From an uncultured Lachnospiraceae bacterium (GTDB taxonomy: Bacteria; Bacillota; Clostridia; Lachnospirales; Lachnospiraceae): a stretch of 6,794 nucleotides of DNA. The position numbers and the translations under genes were made by a program. The notes below the pieces were generated by a model. It did no database searches. It was given only the letters and a program-made list of their open reading frames with translations, and had not been told where the DNA came from. Positions 1-6,342 of this stretch are shown here, piece after piece. Each line of letters begins with the position of its first letter. Position 1 is the first letter of the stretch. The DNA lies in the NCBI GenBank assembly GCA_946409475.1, contig CAMJWQ010000193.1, positions 1 to 6,794 on the forward strand, given 5' to 3'.

Positions 1-9
1 CTCCTTCCC
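1..9 (-). promoter_or_regulatory. Ribosome binding site of the next gene, probably rpsH
   Basis: The minus strand reads GGGAAGGAG at the left edge, just after the rpsN stop codon (19-21). It fits a ribosome binding site whose start codon is beyond the window. The conserved spc operon order predicts rpsH (S8) next; no codon of that gene is present here. Confidence 0.7.
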
Positions 10-18
10 AAACCTTTC

Positions 19-204
19 TTACCAGCTCGCTTTTTTAACGCCCGGTATTTGTCCTTTATATGCTAATTCACGGAAGCAAATTCTGCATATTCCGTATTTT
101 CTTAAATAAGCATGTGGACGACCACAGATTCTGCAGCGATTATATTCTCTGGTCGAGAATTTTTGTTTGCGCTGCTGTTTCACTTTCATTGACGTTTTAG
201 CCAT
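19..204 (-). CDS. rpsN: 30S ribosomal protein S14, zinc-binding (type Z)
   Basis: S14 is a late-assembling protein of the 30S head near S3 and S10. The 61-residue product is the short, zinc-binding form, with four cysteines in C24-x2-C27-x12-C40-x2-C43. The longer, cysteine-free form has about 89-101 residues. The conserved C-terminal part reads [24 protein letters not shown] (from G38). The ATG at 204 has AGGAGGG (212-218) with a 7-base spacer. In many Firmicutes the zinc-free paralogue is made when zinc is scarce; whether this genome has one cannot be seen here. It is the last full gene of the window, 16 bases after rplE. Confidence 0.98.
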   Translation of the reverse strand: MAKTSMKVKQQRKQKFSTREYNRCRICGRPHAYLRKYGICRICFRELAYKGQIPGVKKASW

Positions 205-220
205 GAAATTTCCCTCCTAT

Positions 221-760
221 CTATTTTGTAAACGGCATATTGAACAATGTTAACAATTCACGTGCTTCTTCATCAGTTTTCGCTGTGGTTACAAAAATTA
301 CGTCCATACCTCTAACTTTATCTACTTTATCATAATCGATTTCAGGGAAAATCAACTGTTCCTTGATACCAAGGGAATAATTGCCTCTGCCGTCAAATGC
401 ATTGGGGTTAACACCTCTAAAGTCACGCACACGGGGCAATGCCAGATTAATGAGACGATCTGCAAACTCATACATTTTCTCACCGCGTAAGGTTACTTTA
501 CATCCAATGGGCATACCCTCTCTGATTTTAAAATTAGCAACGGATTTTCTGGCTTTTGTGATAACAGCTTTTTGTCCTGCTATTGTTTCCATATCCTTCA
601 TAGCTGTTTCTAAGATTTTAACGTTCTCTTTTGCTTCGCCAATACCCATATTTATAATTATTTTATTTAACTTAGGAACCTGCATTCTGTTTTTATATTC
701 AAACTTTTTCATCATTGCATCCGCAATTTCATTATCATATATTTCTCTAAGTCTGCTCAA
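221..760 (-). CDS. rplE: 50S ribosomal protein L5, TTG start
   Basis: L5 forms the 5S rRNA complex of the 50S central protuberance with L18 and contacts the P-site tRNA. The open frame runs back to an ATG at 814, which would give 197 residues and overlap rplX. The better start is TTG at 758-760: AGGAGG (769-774) lies exactly 8 bases upstream, the product is 179 residues as is standard for the family, and it begins (M)[19 protein letters not shown] as expected. The family signature is at residues 57-73 ([17 protein letters not shown]), followed by the conserved [20 protein letters not shown] (108-127) and [18 protein letters not shown]. The gene sits between rplX (22-base gap) and rpsN (16-base gap). 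The TTG may lower initiation, which is inference. Confidence 0.97.
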   Translation of the reverse strand: MSRLREIYDNEIADAMMKKFEYKNRMQVPKLNKIIINMGIGEAKENVKILETAMKDMETIAGQKAVITKARKSVANFKIREGMPIGCKVTLRGEKMYEFADRLINLALPRVRDFRGVNPNAFDGRGNYSLGIKEQLIFPEIDYDKVDKVRGMDVIFVTTAKTDEEARELLTLFNMPFTK

Positions 761-768
761 CTTTGCGA

Positions 769-774
769 CCTCCT
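769..774 (-). promoter_or_regulatory. Ribosome binding site that sets the rplE TTG start
   Basis: AGGAGG with an 8-base spacer (TCGCAAAG) leads to TTG at 760. It falls inside the longer frame that begins at 814, so translation from 814 would have to run through this site and overlap rplX; the shorter start is strongly preferred. Confidence 0.9.
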
Positions 775-782
775 CTCTAAAA

Positions 783-1094
783 TTAGTCGATAACTTCGCC
801 TGTTGATTTAGCAATACGAACTTTTTTATCGTTTTTAAATGTAAAACCTATTCTAGTCGCTTTTCCCTTATGGAGATACATAACATTGGAAATAGCAATA
901 GGTGCTTCTTTCGTTATGATTCCTCCGTTTTGGTTTGCAGCGGAGGGCTTTGTATGCTTTGTAATCATATTAATGCCTTCAACCAAAACTCTTCCGTTCT
1001 TTTTATCAACGCTGATAACTTTACCTTTTTTGTCTTTATCTTTTCCGGTGATTACCTGAACCGTATCACCCTTCTTAATTTTCATGGTTGCCAT
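783..1094 (-). CDS. rplX: 50S ribosomal protein L24
   Basis: L24 is an assembly initiator of the 50S subunit that binds the 5' domain of 23S rRNA and sits near the tunnel exit. The 103-residue product has the KOW motif near the N-terminus ([20 protein letters not shown], about residues 5-24) and the conserved [12 protein letters not shown] segment. Length matches the family (101-105). Two ATGs are possible, at 1094 and 1085. AGGAGGT (1101-1107) is 6 bases from the first and 15 from the second, so 1094 is chosen. The gene is followed by rplE after 22 bases; the apparent overlap with a longer rplE frame disappears once the correct rplE start is used. Confidence 0.97.
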   Translation of the reverse strand: MATMKIKKGDTVQVITGKDKDKKGKVISVDKKNGRVLVEGINMITKHTKPSAANQNGGIITKEAPIAISNVMYLHKGKATRIGFTFKNDKKVRIAKSTGEVID

Positions 1095-1105
1095 TTCAGT
1101 ACCTC

Positions 1106-1474
1106 CTATAATACTTCCGGAGCTAATGATACAATTTTCATAAATTGTCTCTCTCTTAACTCTCTAGCTACAGGTCCAAAAATACGTGTTCCTCTTGGAG
1201 TTTTATCATCTTTAATGATAACAGCAGCATTTTCATCAAACCTAATATAAGAACCGTCTTTACGACGTGCACCCTTTACGGTACGTACCACGACAGCTTT
1301 TACAACATCACCTTTTTTTACAACACCGCCTGGTGTTGCATCTTTAACGGTCGCAACGATAATATCGCCGATATTGGCATATCTTCTGGTAGAACCACCC
1401 ATAACACGTATACAAAGAAGCTCTTTTGCACCGGTGTTATCTGCAACTCTAAGTCTAGTTTCTTGTTGTATCAT
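1106..1474 (-). CDS. rplN: 50S ribosomal protein L14
   Basis: L14 sits on the subunit interface of the 50S, contacts 16S rRNA in the bridge region and is the docking point of silencing factor RsfS in many bacteria. The 122-residue product has the canonical length and start [18 protein letters not shown]. The family signature covers about residues 60-87 ([20 protein letters not shown], then DENAAVII), followed by [16 protein letters not shown] is preceded by AAGGAGTT (1481-1488), spacer 6. The TAG stop at 1106-1108 shares its AG with the AGGAGGT of rplX, so ribosomes ending L14 finish on the L24 initiation site. The gap to rplX is 11 bases. Confidence 0.98.
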   Translation of the reverse strand: MIQQETRLRVADNTGAKELLCIRVMGGSTRRYANIGDIIVATVKDATPGGVVKKGDVVKAVVVRTVKGARRKDGSYIRFDENAAVIIKDDKTPRGTRIFGPVARELRERQFMKIVSLAPEVL

Positions 1475-1495
1475 GCCTATAACTCCTTTCCATTA

Positions 1496-1516
1496 AGTAA
1501 AATAAATTATTTTACT
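1496..1516 (-). repeat. Perfect palindrome over the rpsQ stop codon
   Basis: Ten-base arms AGTAAAATAA and TTATTTTACT flank a single central base, covering the last rpsQ codons, the TAA stop and the first bases of the gap to rplN. As RNA this can form a 9-pair stem with a 3-base loop. It is almost all A-U, with no T-run after it, so it is not a convincing terminator. The rplN ribosome binding site (1481-1488) begins 7 bases beyond it. Confidence 0.6.
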
Positions 1517-1761
1517 CTTTCTATGATTTCTACAAGTCTCCATCTCTTTTGCTTTGATAATGGCCTTGTTTCCATAACTCTTACGGTATCCCCGATATTA
1601 CATTCATTATTTTCATCATGAGCTTTTAATTTATAAGTTCTTTTAATAATCTTCTTATAAAGAGGATGCTTTACATGATCTTCCACAGCCACAACGATTG
1701 TCTTCTGCATCTTATTGCTAACAACCTTGCCTGTACGTGTTTTTCTCAAATTTCTTTCCAC
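1507..1761 (-). CDS. rpsQ: 30S ribosomal protein S17, GTG start
   Basis: S17 is an OB-fold primary binder of 16S rRNA needed early in 30S assembly. The 84-residue product begins with [20 protein letters not shown], the usual Firmicute N-terminus, and carries the family signature [13 protein letters not shown] at residues 57-69. Length is as expected (84-87). The initiation codon is GTG at 1759-1761, supported by AGGAGG (1769-1774) with a 7-base spacer. No in-frame ATG exists nearby upstream. The TAA stop lies inside a perfect palindrome (1496-1516). It follows rpmC by 21 bases and precedes rplN by 32. Confidence 0.97.
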   Translation of the reverse strand: MERNLRKTRTGKVVSNKMQKTIVVAVEDHVKHPLYKKIIKRTYKLKAHDENNECNIGDTVRVMETRPLSKQKRWRLVEIIERVK

Positions 1762-1782
1762 AACAATTCCTCCTTCCTAATA

Positions 1783-1992
1783 CTACTTTGCAGCCTTTGC
1801 CTGTTCAGTGATAATTGTCTGAATTCTAGCGATTTCTTTTCTTACCTCTTTAATTCTGCTGGTATTATCTAATTGGTTTGTTGCATTTTGGAATCTCAAA
1901 TTAAAAAGTTCCTTTTTAGCAGCCACTAATCTTTCGTTCAACGCCGTTGCCGATTCATTTCTTAATTCTTCTACGAATTTATTAGTTTTCAC
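1783..1992 (-). CDS. rpmC: 50S ribosomal protein L29, GTG start inside rplP
   Basis: L29 is a small helical protein near the tunnel exit beside L23. The 69-residue product has two predicted long helices and the family signature [15 protein letters not shown] (43-57). The longest open frame would begin at GTG 2001, or ATG 1998, and add MMT. However, AAGGCGG (2001-2007) is 8 bases before the GTG at 1992 and only 2 before the ATG at 1998. Starting at 1992 also gives [12 protein letters not shown], the N-terminus I expect for related Clostridia. The gene therefore overlaps the end of rplP by 11 bases, implying coupled translation. It is followed by rpsQ after 21 bases. The start choice is an inference; the product is certain. 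Confidence 0.93.
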   Translation of the reverse strand: MKTNKFVEELRNESATALNERLVAAKKELFNLRFQNATNQLDNTSRIKEVRKEIARIQTIITEQAKAAK

Positions 1993-2419
1993 TGTCATCA
2001 CCGCCTTCTAAATCTGCACGAGAAACAACTTTACATTTACATGGAAGCTTATGTGTTGCCAAACGTAAGGCTTCTCTCGCGGTTTCTTCCGCAACACCTG
2101 AAATTTCAAACATGACACGTCCAGGTTTGACAACTGCAACCCAGAATTCCAGGGATCCTTTTCCGGAACCCATACGGGTTTCTGCGGGTTTTGCTGTTAC
2201 AGGTTTATCAGGAAATATCTTAATCCAAACTCTACCGCCACGCTTGATGTAACGAGTCATCGCAATACGGGCCGCCTCTATCTGGTTTGATTTGATCCAA
2301 CATGGTTCCAAAGCGACAATCCCATACTCTCCATAGGTAATCTTATTACCTCTAAGAGCTTTACCGGCCATTGAACCACGGAATTGCTTACGACGTTTAA
2401 CTCTTTTAGGCATTAACAT
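1982..2419 (-). CDS. rplP: 50S ribosomal protein L16
   Basis: L16 joins late in 50S assembly and contacts the A-site tRNA elbow region. The 145-residue product has the standard start [15 protein letters not shown], the conserved [17 protein letters not shown] block (62-78), and [20 protein letters not shown] (82-101). R82 is the counterpart of the E. coli arginine that is hydroxylated. AAGGGAG (2429-2435) is 9 bases before the ATG at 2419, which favours this ATG over the one two codons later. The gene overlaps rpsC by one base upstream. Its last codons (EGGDDSEN, stop) contain the ribosome binding site and start codon of rpmC, so the tail of L16 does double duty. Confidence 0.98.
   Translation of the reverse strand: MLMPKRVKRRKQFRGSMAGKALRGNKITYGEYGIVALEPCWIKSNQIEAARIAMTRYIKRGGRVWIKIFPDKPVTAKPAETRMGSGKGSLEFWVAVVKPGRVMFEISGVAEETAREALRLATHKLPCKCKVVSRADLEGGDDSEN
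1997..2007 (-). promoter_or_regulatory. Extended ribosome binding site of rpmC, within rplP
   Basis: The minus strand reads AAGGCGGTGAT, which differs at one base from AAGGAGGTGAT, the full complement of the 16S rRNA 3' end in Firmicutes. It encodes part of the EGGDD tail of L16. Its spacing supports the GTG at 1992 as the rpmC start. Confidence 0.75.
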
Positions 2420-3075
2420 TATTGATCGCTCCCTTCCTTAGCTTCTTTCACCGGAAGAACTTCGCCTTTATAAATCCACACTTTAACACCTAACTTCCCA
2501 TAGGTGGTATCTGCTTCCGCAAAGCCATAGTCAATATCTGCTCTTAAGGTCTGCAAAGGAATCGTTCCTTCACTGTAAAATTCCGTACGAGCCATATCCG
2601 CTCCGCCGAGACGTCCGGAAACGGATGTCTTGATGCCTTTTGCACCGGCTTTTAAGGACCTGCCCATACAGGATTTCATAGCTCTTCTGAAAGAAATTCT
2701 GTTTTCTAATTGCAATGCAATATTTTCAGCTACTAATTGCGCTTCTTTATCCGGTCTTTTTACTTCTTTAATATCCACTACCAGCTTCTTAGAAGTAAAT
2801 CTTTGAAGCTGCGCCTTCGTTGCTTCTATTTCAGTACCGCCCTTACCGATAACAATACCGGGTTTTGCAGTATATATCGTAACCTTTACACGGTCCGAAG
2901 CACGTTCTATTTCGATTTTAGAAACTCCGGCACTGTATAATTTTTTCTTTAAAAATTTTCTGATATTATAATCTTCCACTAATAAATCCGCAAAATCTGC
3001 TTCCGCATACCACTTAGAGTCCCAGTCTTTAATAATACCGACTCTCAAGCCATGAGGATTAACTTTCTGTCCCAT
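2419..3075 (-). CDS. rpsC: 30S ribosomal protein S3
   Basis: S3 is at the mRNA entry side of the 30S head and contributes to mRNA unwinding. The 218-residue product has the expected N-terminus [14 protein letters not shown], a KH domain with the GIVIGKGG loop (GKGG at 77-80), and the C-terminal domain with [15 protein letters not shown] and [17 protein letters not shown] (about 153-184). R130, R131 and K134 in FRRAMK match the E. coli residues linked to helicase activity. Length is typical for Firmicutes. AAGGAGGG (3081-3088) precedes the ATG by 5 bases and shares bases with the rplV stop codon. The rpsC stop overlaps the rplP start by one base (TAATG), which suggests translation of rplP by reinitiation or coupling. 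Confidence 0.98.
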   Translation of the reverse strand: MGQKVNPHGLRVGIIKDWDSKWYAEADFADLLVEDYNIRKFLKKKLYSAGVSKIEIERASDRVKVTIYTAKPGIVIGKGGTEIEATKAQLQRFTSKKLVVDIKEVKRPDKEAQLVAENIALQLENRISFRRAMKSCMGRSLKAGAKGIKTSVSGRLGGADMARTEFYSEGTIPLQTLRADIDYGFAEADTTYGKLGVKVWIYKGEVLPVKEAKEGSDQ

Positions 3076-3086
3076 GATTGCCCTCC

Positions 3087-3473
3087 TTATCTTTCATTAA
3101 GCACGATTGTTATATGGCTCATTCTCTTTTCGATTCTATAAGCCCTGCCCTGTGCTCTCGGTCTGATTCTTTTCATTGTAGGCCCCTTGTTTGCATAGCA
3201 TTCCTCTACAAACAGGTTATCAACATTCATCCCATTATTATTCTCCGCATTTGCTGTTGCCGATTTTAATAATTTTTCTATCAAACTGGAAGCATATCTT
3301 GGATTATAAGCCAAAATTGCCAAAGCTGTTTTTACATCCTTACCTCTGATGGCATCTAGTACGAAACACGCTTTTTGAACAGATACTCTGGCATAAGATA
3401 ATTTTGCAGATGGTCTTGTGTCCTTTTGTGCGTTTCTTTCTCTTTTAATTTGGGATCTGTGTCCTTTTGCCAT
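3087..3473 (-). CDS. rplV: 50S ribosomal protein L22, N-terminally extended
   Basis: L22 binds all domains of 23S rRNA. Its long beta-hairpin lines the exit tunnel next to L4, where changes can give macrolide resistance. The core fold is recognisable from about residue 22, and the hairpin is at about residues 96-117 ([22 protein letters not shown]). The C-terminal signature ends SHITIVL. At 128 residues it is longer than the roughly 110-113 of E. coli or B. subtilis. The extra part is a basic N-terminal segment ([20 protein letters not shown]). The start is well supported: ATG with AAAGGAGGT at 3481-3489, spacer 7. I recall the same extension from Lachnospiraceae, so it is probably a lineage trait. 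The TAA stop merges with the rpsC ribosome binding site. Confidence 0.97.
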   Translation of the reverse strand: MAKGHRSQIKRERNAQKDTRPSAKLSYARVSVQKACFVLDAIRGKDVKTALAILAYNPRYASSLIEKLLKSATANAENNNGMNVDNLFVEECYANKGPTMKRIRPRAQGRAYRIEKRMSHITIVLNER

Positions 3474-3502
3474 GGATGATACCTCCTTTCAAATCACATC
3501 AA

Positions 3503-3784
3503 TTAACGTACTCTAGACTTCTTTTCGTCTTTTCCATGTCCTCTATAAGTTCTTGTGGCAACAAACTCACCCAGTTTGTGCCCTACCATATCTTCTGTCA
3601 CATATACCGGAACATGCTTTCTTCCGTCATGCACCGCTATTGTATGTCCAACCATTTGGGGAAAAATAGTAGACCTGCGAGACCATGTCTTAATAACCTG
3701 TTTTGATCCGGCATCATTCATGGCATCTATCTTTTTTAATAAGCTTGTATCAGCAAATGGTCCTTTTTTAAGTGAACGCGCCAT
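3503..3784 (-). CDS. rpsS: 30S ribosomal protein S19
   Basis: S19 lies in the 30S head, forms a pair with S13 and contacts the A-site tRNA region and 16S rRNA. The 93-residue product has the standard N-terminus [12 protein letters not shown], the [20 protein letters not shown] block, and the family signature from D53 to T78 ([20 protein letters not shown], then EFVAT). Length matches the family (about 92-93). The ATG is preceded by AAGGAGGT (3791-3798) with a 6-base spacer. It lies between rplB (18 bases upstream) and rplV (29 bases downstream), as in the standard S10 operon. Confidence 0.98.
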   Translation of the reverse strand: MARSLKKGPFADTSLLKKIDAMNDAGSKQVIKTWSRRSTIFPQMVGHTIAVHDGRKHVPVYVTEDMVGHKLGEFVATRTYRGHGKDEKKSRVR

Positions 3785-3802
3785 ATTCTAACCTCCTTAT
3801 CG

Positions 3803-4645
3803 CTATTTTAACGCTTTACCGTCTCTTCTTCTTACAATCAGTTTATTTGATTTCTTATTTTTCTTTCTTGTCTTCAAACCAAGAGCGGGTTTACCCCAGG
3901 GTGTCGAGGGTCCGGGACGGCCAATTCCGGTCTTGCCTTCACCACCACCATGCGGATGGTCGTTAGGGTTCATAACGGAACCACGGACGGTAGGTCTGAT
4001 ACCCATATGACGTTTACGTCCTGCTTTACCGATATTGATAAGGTTATGATCTACATTGCCTACCACACCAATAGTTGCTCTGCATCCAATCGGAACCATT
4101 CTCATTTCTCCTGACGGCAGTCTTAAGGTCGCGTATTTTCCTTCTTTTGCCATAAGCTGTGCGCTGTTACCGGCCGAACGAACTAACTGGCCGCCTCTCC
4201 CGGGATATAGCTCAATATTATGAACCTGGGTACCAACAGGAATTTCAGATAAAGGAAGGCAGTTGCCCACACGAATTTCCGCTTTTTCTCCGCTTTTTAC
4301 CTTCATGCCGTCAGTCAAGCCCTCCGGTGCAAGAATATAGGATTTTTCTCCGTCCGCATAGCAGATAAGAGCAATATTGGCGGTTCTGTTAGGATCATAT
4401 TCTATGCCAATAACAACTGCTTCAATTCCGTCTTTTCTTCTTTTAAAATCTATCACTCTATATTTTCTTTTTACACCGCCTCCGCGATGTCTTACAGTGA
4501 TTTTACCCTGATTATTACGTCCGGCATTCTTCTTTAATGCCTCTAGCAAAGATTTTTCCGGTGTGCTTTTTGTAATTTCCGAGAAATCCGAACCGGTCAT
4601 CTGTCTTCTGGAAGGTGTATATGGGTTATAGGATTTAATACCCAT
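3803..4645 (-). CDS. rplB: 50S ribosomal protein L2
   Basis: L2 is among the most conserved 50S proteins. It is needed for subunit joining and supports the peptidyl transferase centre. The product is 280 residues, matching the usual 275-280. It has an RNA-binding OB-type part (about 40-118, with [13 protein letters not shown] at 51-63), an SH3-like part, and the signature [20 protein letters not shown] at 218-237. His230 appears equivalent to the E. coli His229 implicated in function. The open frame extends six codons upstream to a GTG at 4663, but that extension contains the ribosome binding site itself. AAGGAG (4654-4659) lies 8 bases before the ATG at 4645, and [14 protein letters not shown] is the normal family N-terminus. 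A lysine/arginine-rich tail ends the protein. rpsS follows after 18 bases. Confidence 0.98.
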   Translation of the reverse strand: MGIKSYNPYTPSRRQMTGSDFSEITKSTPEKSLLEALKKNAGRNNQGKITVRHRGGGVKRKYRVIDFKRRKDGIEAVVIGIEYDPNRTANIALICYADGEKSYILAPEGLTDGMKVKSGEKAEIRVGNCLPLSEIPVGTQVHNIELYPGRGGQLVRSAGNSAQLMAKEGKYATLRLPSGEMRMVPIGCRATIGVVGNVDHNLINIGKAGRKRHMGIRPTVRGSVMNPNDHPHGGGEGKTGIGRPGPSTPWGKPALGLKTRKKNKKSNKLIVRRRDGKALK

Positions 4646-4653
4646 TATTTTCA

Positions 4654-4659
4654 CTCCTT
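4654..4659 (-). promoter_or_regulatory. Ribosome binding site that sets the rplB start
   Basis: AAGGAG followed by an 8-base spacer points to the ATG at 4645. The in-frame GTG at 4663 is upstream of this site and has no comparable site of its own, so the longer frame should not be annotated. Confidence 0.88.
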
Positions 4660-4696
4660 TCACATTCCGTTAAATTTATTGTCACACTTTTTTGTG

Positions 4697-4714
4697 TATA
4701 ATTTTGAGATTATA
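4697..4714 (-). repeat. AT-only inverted repeat after the rplW stop codon
   Basis: Directly after the rplW TAA, the minus strand reads TATAAT-CTCAAA-ATTATA: 6-base arms with a 6-base loop. A second small repeat, ACAC-AAAAAA-GTGT (4684-4697), follows at once. Both would be weak as RNA because the stems are short and the first is entirely A-U. The first arm is also the -10 of the possible promoter, so the repeat may be only a by-product of AT-rich sequence. Confidence 0.35.
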
Positions 4715-4737
4715 TTATAGCCCTTCGAAAATCTCAA
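4709..4737 (-). promoter_or_regulatory. Possible internal sigma-A promoter upstream of rplB
   Basis: On the minus strand TTGAGA (4737 to 4732) is followed by a 17-base spacer and then a perfect TATAAT (4714 to 4709). This is a 5/6 plus 6/6 match to the vegetative consensus at ideal spacing. A second TATAAT overlaps just upstream (4719 to 4714), at only 12 bases from the TTGAGA. Transcription would start near 4702, about 57 bases before the rplB ATG. The -35 lies in the last codons of rplW. The region is AT-rich, so chance resemblance is a real possibility and no experimental evidence is available. Confidence 0.45.
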
Positions 4738-5014
4738 TTTCCTTACTGTCTGAAGCAAGCTGTACGATAGCTTTTTTGGTTTTCGCTGTTTTACCAACAG
4801 TGGTCCCTCTTCTACGCTTCTTGCCTTCTAAATTCATGGTGTTTACTTTCTTTACCTTAGTTCCCGGAAACATCTTTTCAACCGCTTCTTTTATCATGGT
4901 CTTGTTTGCCTCCGTATGAACGAGAAAAGTGTATTTTTTATCCGTCATGCTGCCCATGGTCTTTTCCGTGATGACAGGCTTTAGGATCACATCATAATAT
5001 TGAACATTTGCCAT
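4715..5014 (-). CDS. rplW: 50S ribosomal protein L23
   Basis: L23 sits at the exit of the peptide tunnel and is the docking site for trigger factor and the signal recognition particle. The 99-residue protein begins MANVQYYDVILKPVITEKTM, with the family's typical xxKPVxTEK start. It carries the basic loop GKKRRRGTTVGKTAKTKKAIVQL (written here as one conserved block, about residues 64-87 by eye) that contacts 23S rRNA. Length matches the family (95-100). Translation is probably coupled to rplD: the ATG overlaps the rplD stop as TAATG, and AGGAGGT (5024-5030) lies inside rplD with a 9-base spacer. The last codons (EIFEGL, TAA) overlap a promoter-like sequence, and a 69-base gap follows before rplB. 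Confidence 0.97.
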   Translation of the reverse strand: MANVQYYDVILKPVITEKTMGSMTDKKYTFLVHTEANKTMIKEAVEKMFPGTKVKKVNTMNLEGKKRRRGTTVGKTAKTKKAIVQLASDSKEIEIFEGL

Positions 5015-5634
5015 TACGCATACACCTCCTCAATGGTGGCAACAGCAGCTTTTGTTACGATCAATGTGTTGTATTTCATAACATCATACACATTAATGGT
5101 ATTTGTTAAGGCTGTCTGCACATCCTTGATGTTTCTTGCCGATAATACTACATTTTGATCATTTTCATTCAATACCACAAGAGCTTTGTTTACTTTTAAA
5201 TTATCAAGCACCGTTTTCATACTCTTTGTCTTGATTTCATCAAATTTCAATTCCTCTAATACAATCAATTTATTTTCCTGTAATTTGGATGTGAGAACCG
5301 ATTTTAACGCGGCTCTTTTTTCTTTCTTATTGATTTTGAAAGAATAGTCTCTGGGTGTCGGTGCGAAAACCACTCCGCCGCCGGTCCATTGGGGAGCTCT
5401 GATAGAGCCTTGTCTTGCATGCCCTGTTCCCTTTTGTCTCCAGGGCTTTCTTCCGCCGCCGGACACTTCGGAACGGGTCTTGGCTTTCTGTGTTCCCTGA
5501 CGTTTATTTGCAAGTTGGTTAACAACTGCCATATGCACCAAATGTTCATTGATTTTTGCACCAAATACGGCATCATTCAATTCCATTGTGCCAACTTCTT
5601 TGCCTTCCATATTGTAAACAGATACATTTGCCAT
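5014..5634 (-). CDS. rplD: 50S ribosomal protein L4
   Basis: L4 is a primary 23S rRNA-binding protein. Its long basic loop lines the peptide exit tunnel with L22, and in E. coli it also represses the S10 operon. The 206-residue product is of normal length (about 206-207). The extended loop is evident at about residues 44-95, with KRQGTQKAKTRSEVSGGGRK and then PWRQKGTGHARQGS and the GGGVVFAPTPRDY stretch. The globular C-terminal part ends IEEVYA. The ATG start is preceded by AAAGGAGG (5643-5650), spacer 8. The stop codon overlaps the start of rplW by one base (TAATG), and the codons for the last EEV residues contain the rplW ribosome binding site. I cannot tell from this window whether L4 regulates its own operon here. 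Confidence 0.98.
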   Translation of the reverse strand: MANVSVYNMEGKEVGTMELNDAVFGAKINEHLVHMAVVNQLANKRQGTQKAKTRSEVSGGGRKPWRQKGTGHARQGSIRAPQWTGGGVVFAPTPRDYSFKINKKEKRAALKSVLTSKLQENKLIVLEELKFDEIKTKSMKTVLDNLKVNKALVVLNENDQNVVLSARNIKDVQTALTNTINVYDVMKYNTLIVTKAAVATIEEVYA

Positions 5635-5661
5635 CTGTAATTCCTCCTTTCCTGCAAAAGC

Positions 5662-6342
5662 TTATATCGCTTTTACTGTTTCTTTAATTGTTACTAAAGA
5701 TTTTTTAGGTCCCGGAACAGCACCTTTTACTAAAAGAAGATTCTTTTCAGCATCTACCCGAACTACCTCAAGGTTTTGAATGGTGATTCTTTTACTTCCC
5801 ATGTGTCCGGGCATTTTCTTGCCTTTAAATACCTTACTGGGACTGGAACATGCTCCGTTAGAACCTGCATGACGGTGGAATTTGGAACCGTGGGCCATGG
5901 GTCCTCTGGATTGTCCATGTCTTTTAATAGCGCCCTGAAATCCCTTACCCTTTGAAATGGCAGTAGCATCCACTTTGTCACCGGCCGAGAAAATATCTGC
6001 TTTAATTTCGTCAGCCAATGCATAATCGCCTGCATTTTCAAGCTTAAATTCTCTCACATATCTTTTACAGCTTACTCCCGCTTTTGCAAAGTGTCCCTTT
6101 AACGCCTTTCCTACACCGTGTCTGTGGGCCACTTCTTTTTTACCACCCTTATCTTTGTTAACAATTCTTTCCTTCTTATCGGTAAAACCCACCTGAACAG
6201 CACTGTAACCATCATTTTCAACGGTTTTAATCTGAGTTACCATGCAAGGTCCTGCCTGTAATACGGTAACAGGTACAAGAACACCATTTTCATTAAAAAT
6301 TTGTGTCATACCGATTTTGGTAGCCAATATCGCTTTTTTCAT
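5662..6342 (-). CDS. rplC: 50S ribosomal protein L3
   Basis: L3 is an early-assembly 50S protein that binds 23S rRNA and sends a long loop toward the peptidyl transferase centre. The family signature is clear at residues 118-141, including [17 protein letters not shown], followed by the loop with [17 protein letters not shown] and [12 protein letters not shown] (about 142-182). The E. coli loop has glutamines just before the TP-KVFKGK motif, one of them methylated; here that stretch reads GACSSPSK, with no glutamine. At 226 residues the protein is longer than the roughly 209 usual in Firmicutes. The excess is a basic insert at about residues 64-82 ([19 protein letters not shown]). The ATG start has AGGAGGT at 6349-6355 with a 6-base spacer. 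rplD follows after 27 bases. Confidence 0.98.
   Translation of the reverse strand: MKKAILATKIGMTQIFNENGVLVPVTVLQAGPCMVTQIKTVENDGYSAVQVGFTDKKERIVNKDKGGKKEVAHRHGVGKALKGHFAKAGVSCKRYVREFKLENAGDYALADEIKADIFSAGDKVDATAISKGKGFQGAIKRHGQSRGPMAHGSKFHRHAGSNGACSSPSKVFKGKKMPGHMGSKRITIQNLEVVRVDAEKNLLLVKGAVPGPKKSLVTIKETVKAI

Noticed and set aside
720..800. S8-binding control site at the rplX-rplE junction, as in E. coli spc mRNA
   Set aside because: I looked for a helix resembling the 16S S8 site near the rplE start and saw only a short CTAA/TTAG repeat at the rplX stop; nothing supports it.
381..806. 141-residue open frame on the plus strand
   Set aside because: It lies opposite rplE, has no ribosome binding site, and its serine/leucine/phenylalanine-rich composition is what the antisense of a lysine-rich ribosomal gene gives.
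870..1250. 126-residue open frame on the plus strand
   Set aside because: It is antisense to rplX and rplN, crosses both genes and their junction, and resembles no protein family I know.
4646..4663. Six-codon upstream extension of rplB from GTG 4663
   Set aside because: The extension contains the ribosome binding site for the ATG at 4645, and family L2 proteins start at MGIK.
4681..4714. Intrinsic terminator between rplW and rplB
   Set aside because: The stems are short and AT-rich, and there is no GC-rich stem followed by a T-run on the minus strand.
5304..5576. 90-residue minus-strand frame inside rplD
   Set aside because: It is an alternative frame of the L4 gene, whose own frame is a full-length, well-conserved protein.
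5763..6041. 92-residue minus-strand frame inside rplC
   Set aside because: It is an out-of-frame shadow of the L3 gene, with no ribosome binding site or recognisable content.
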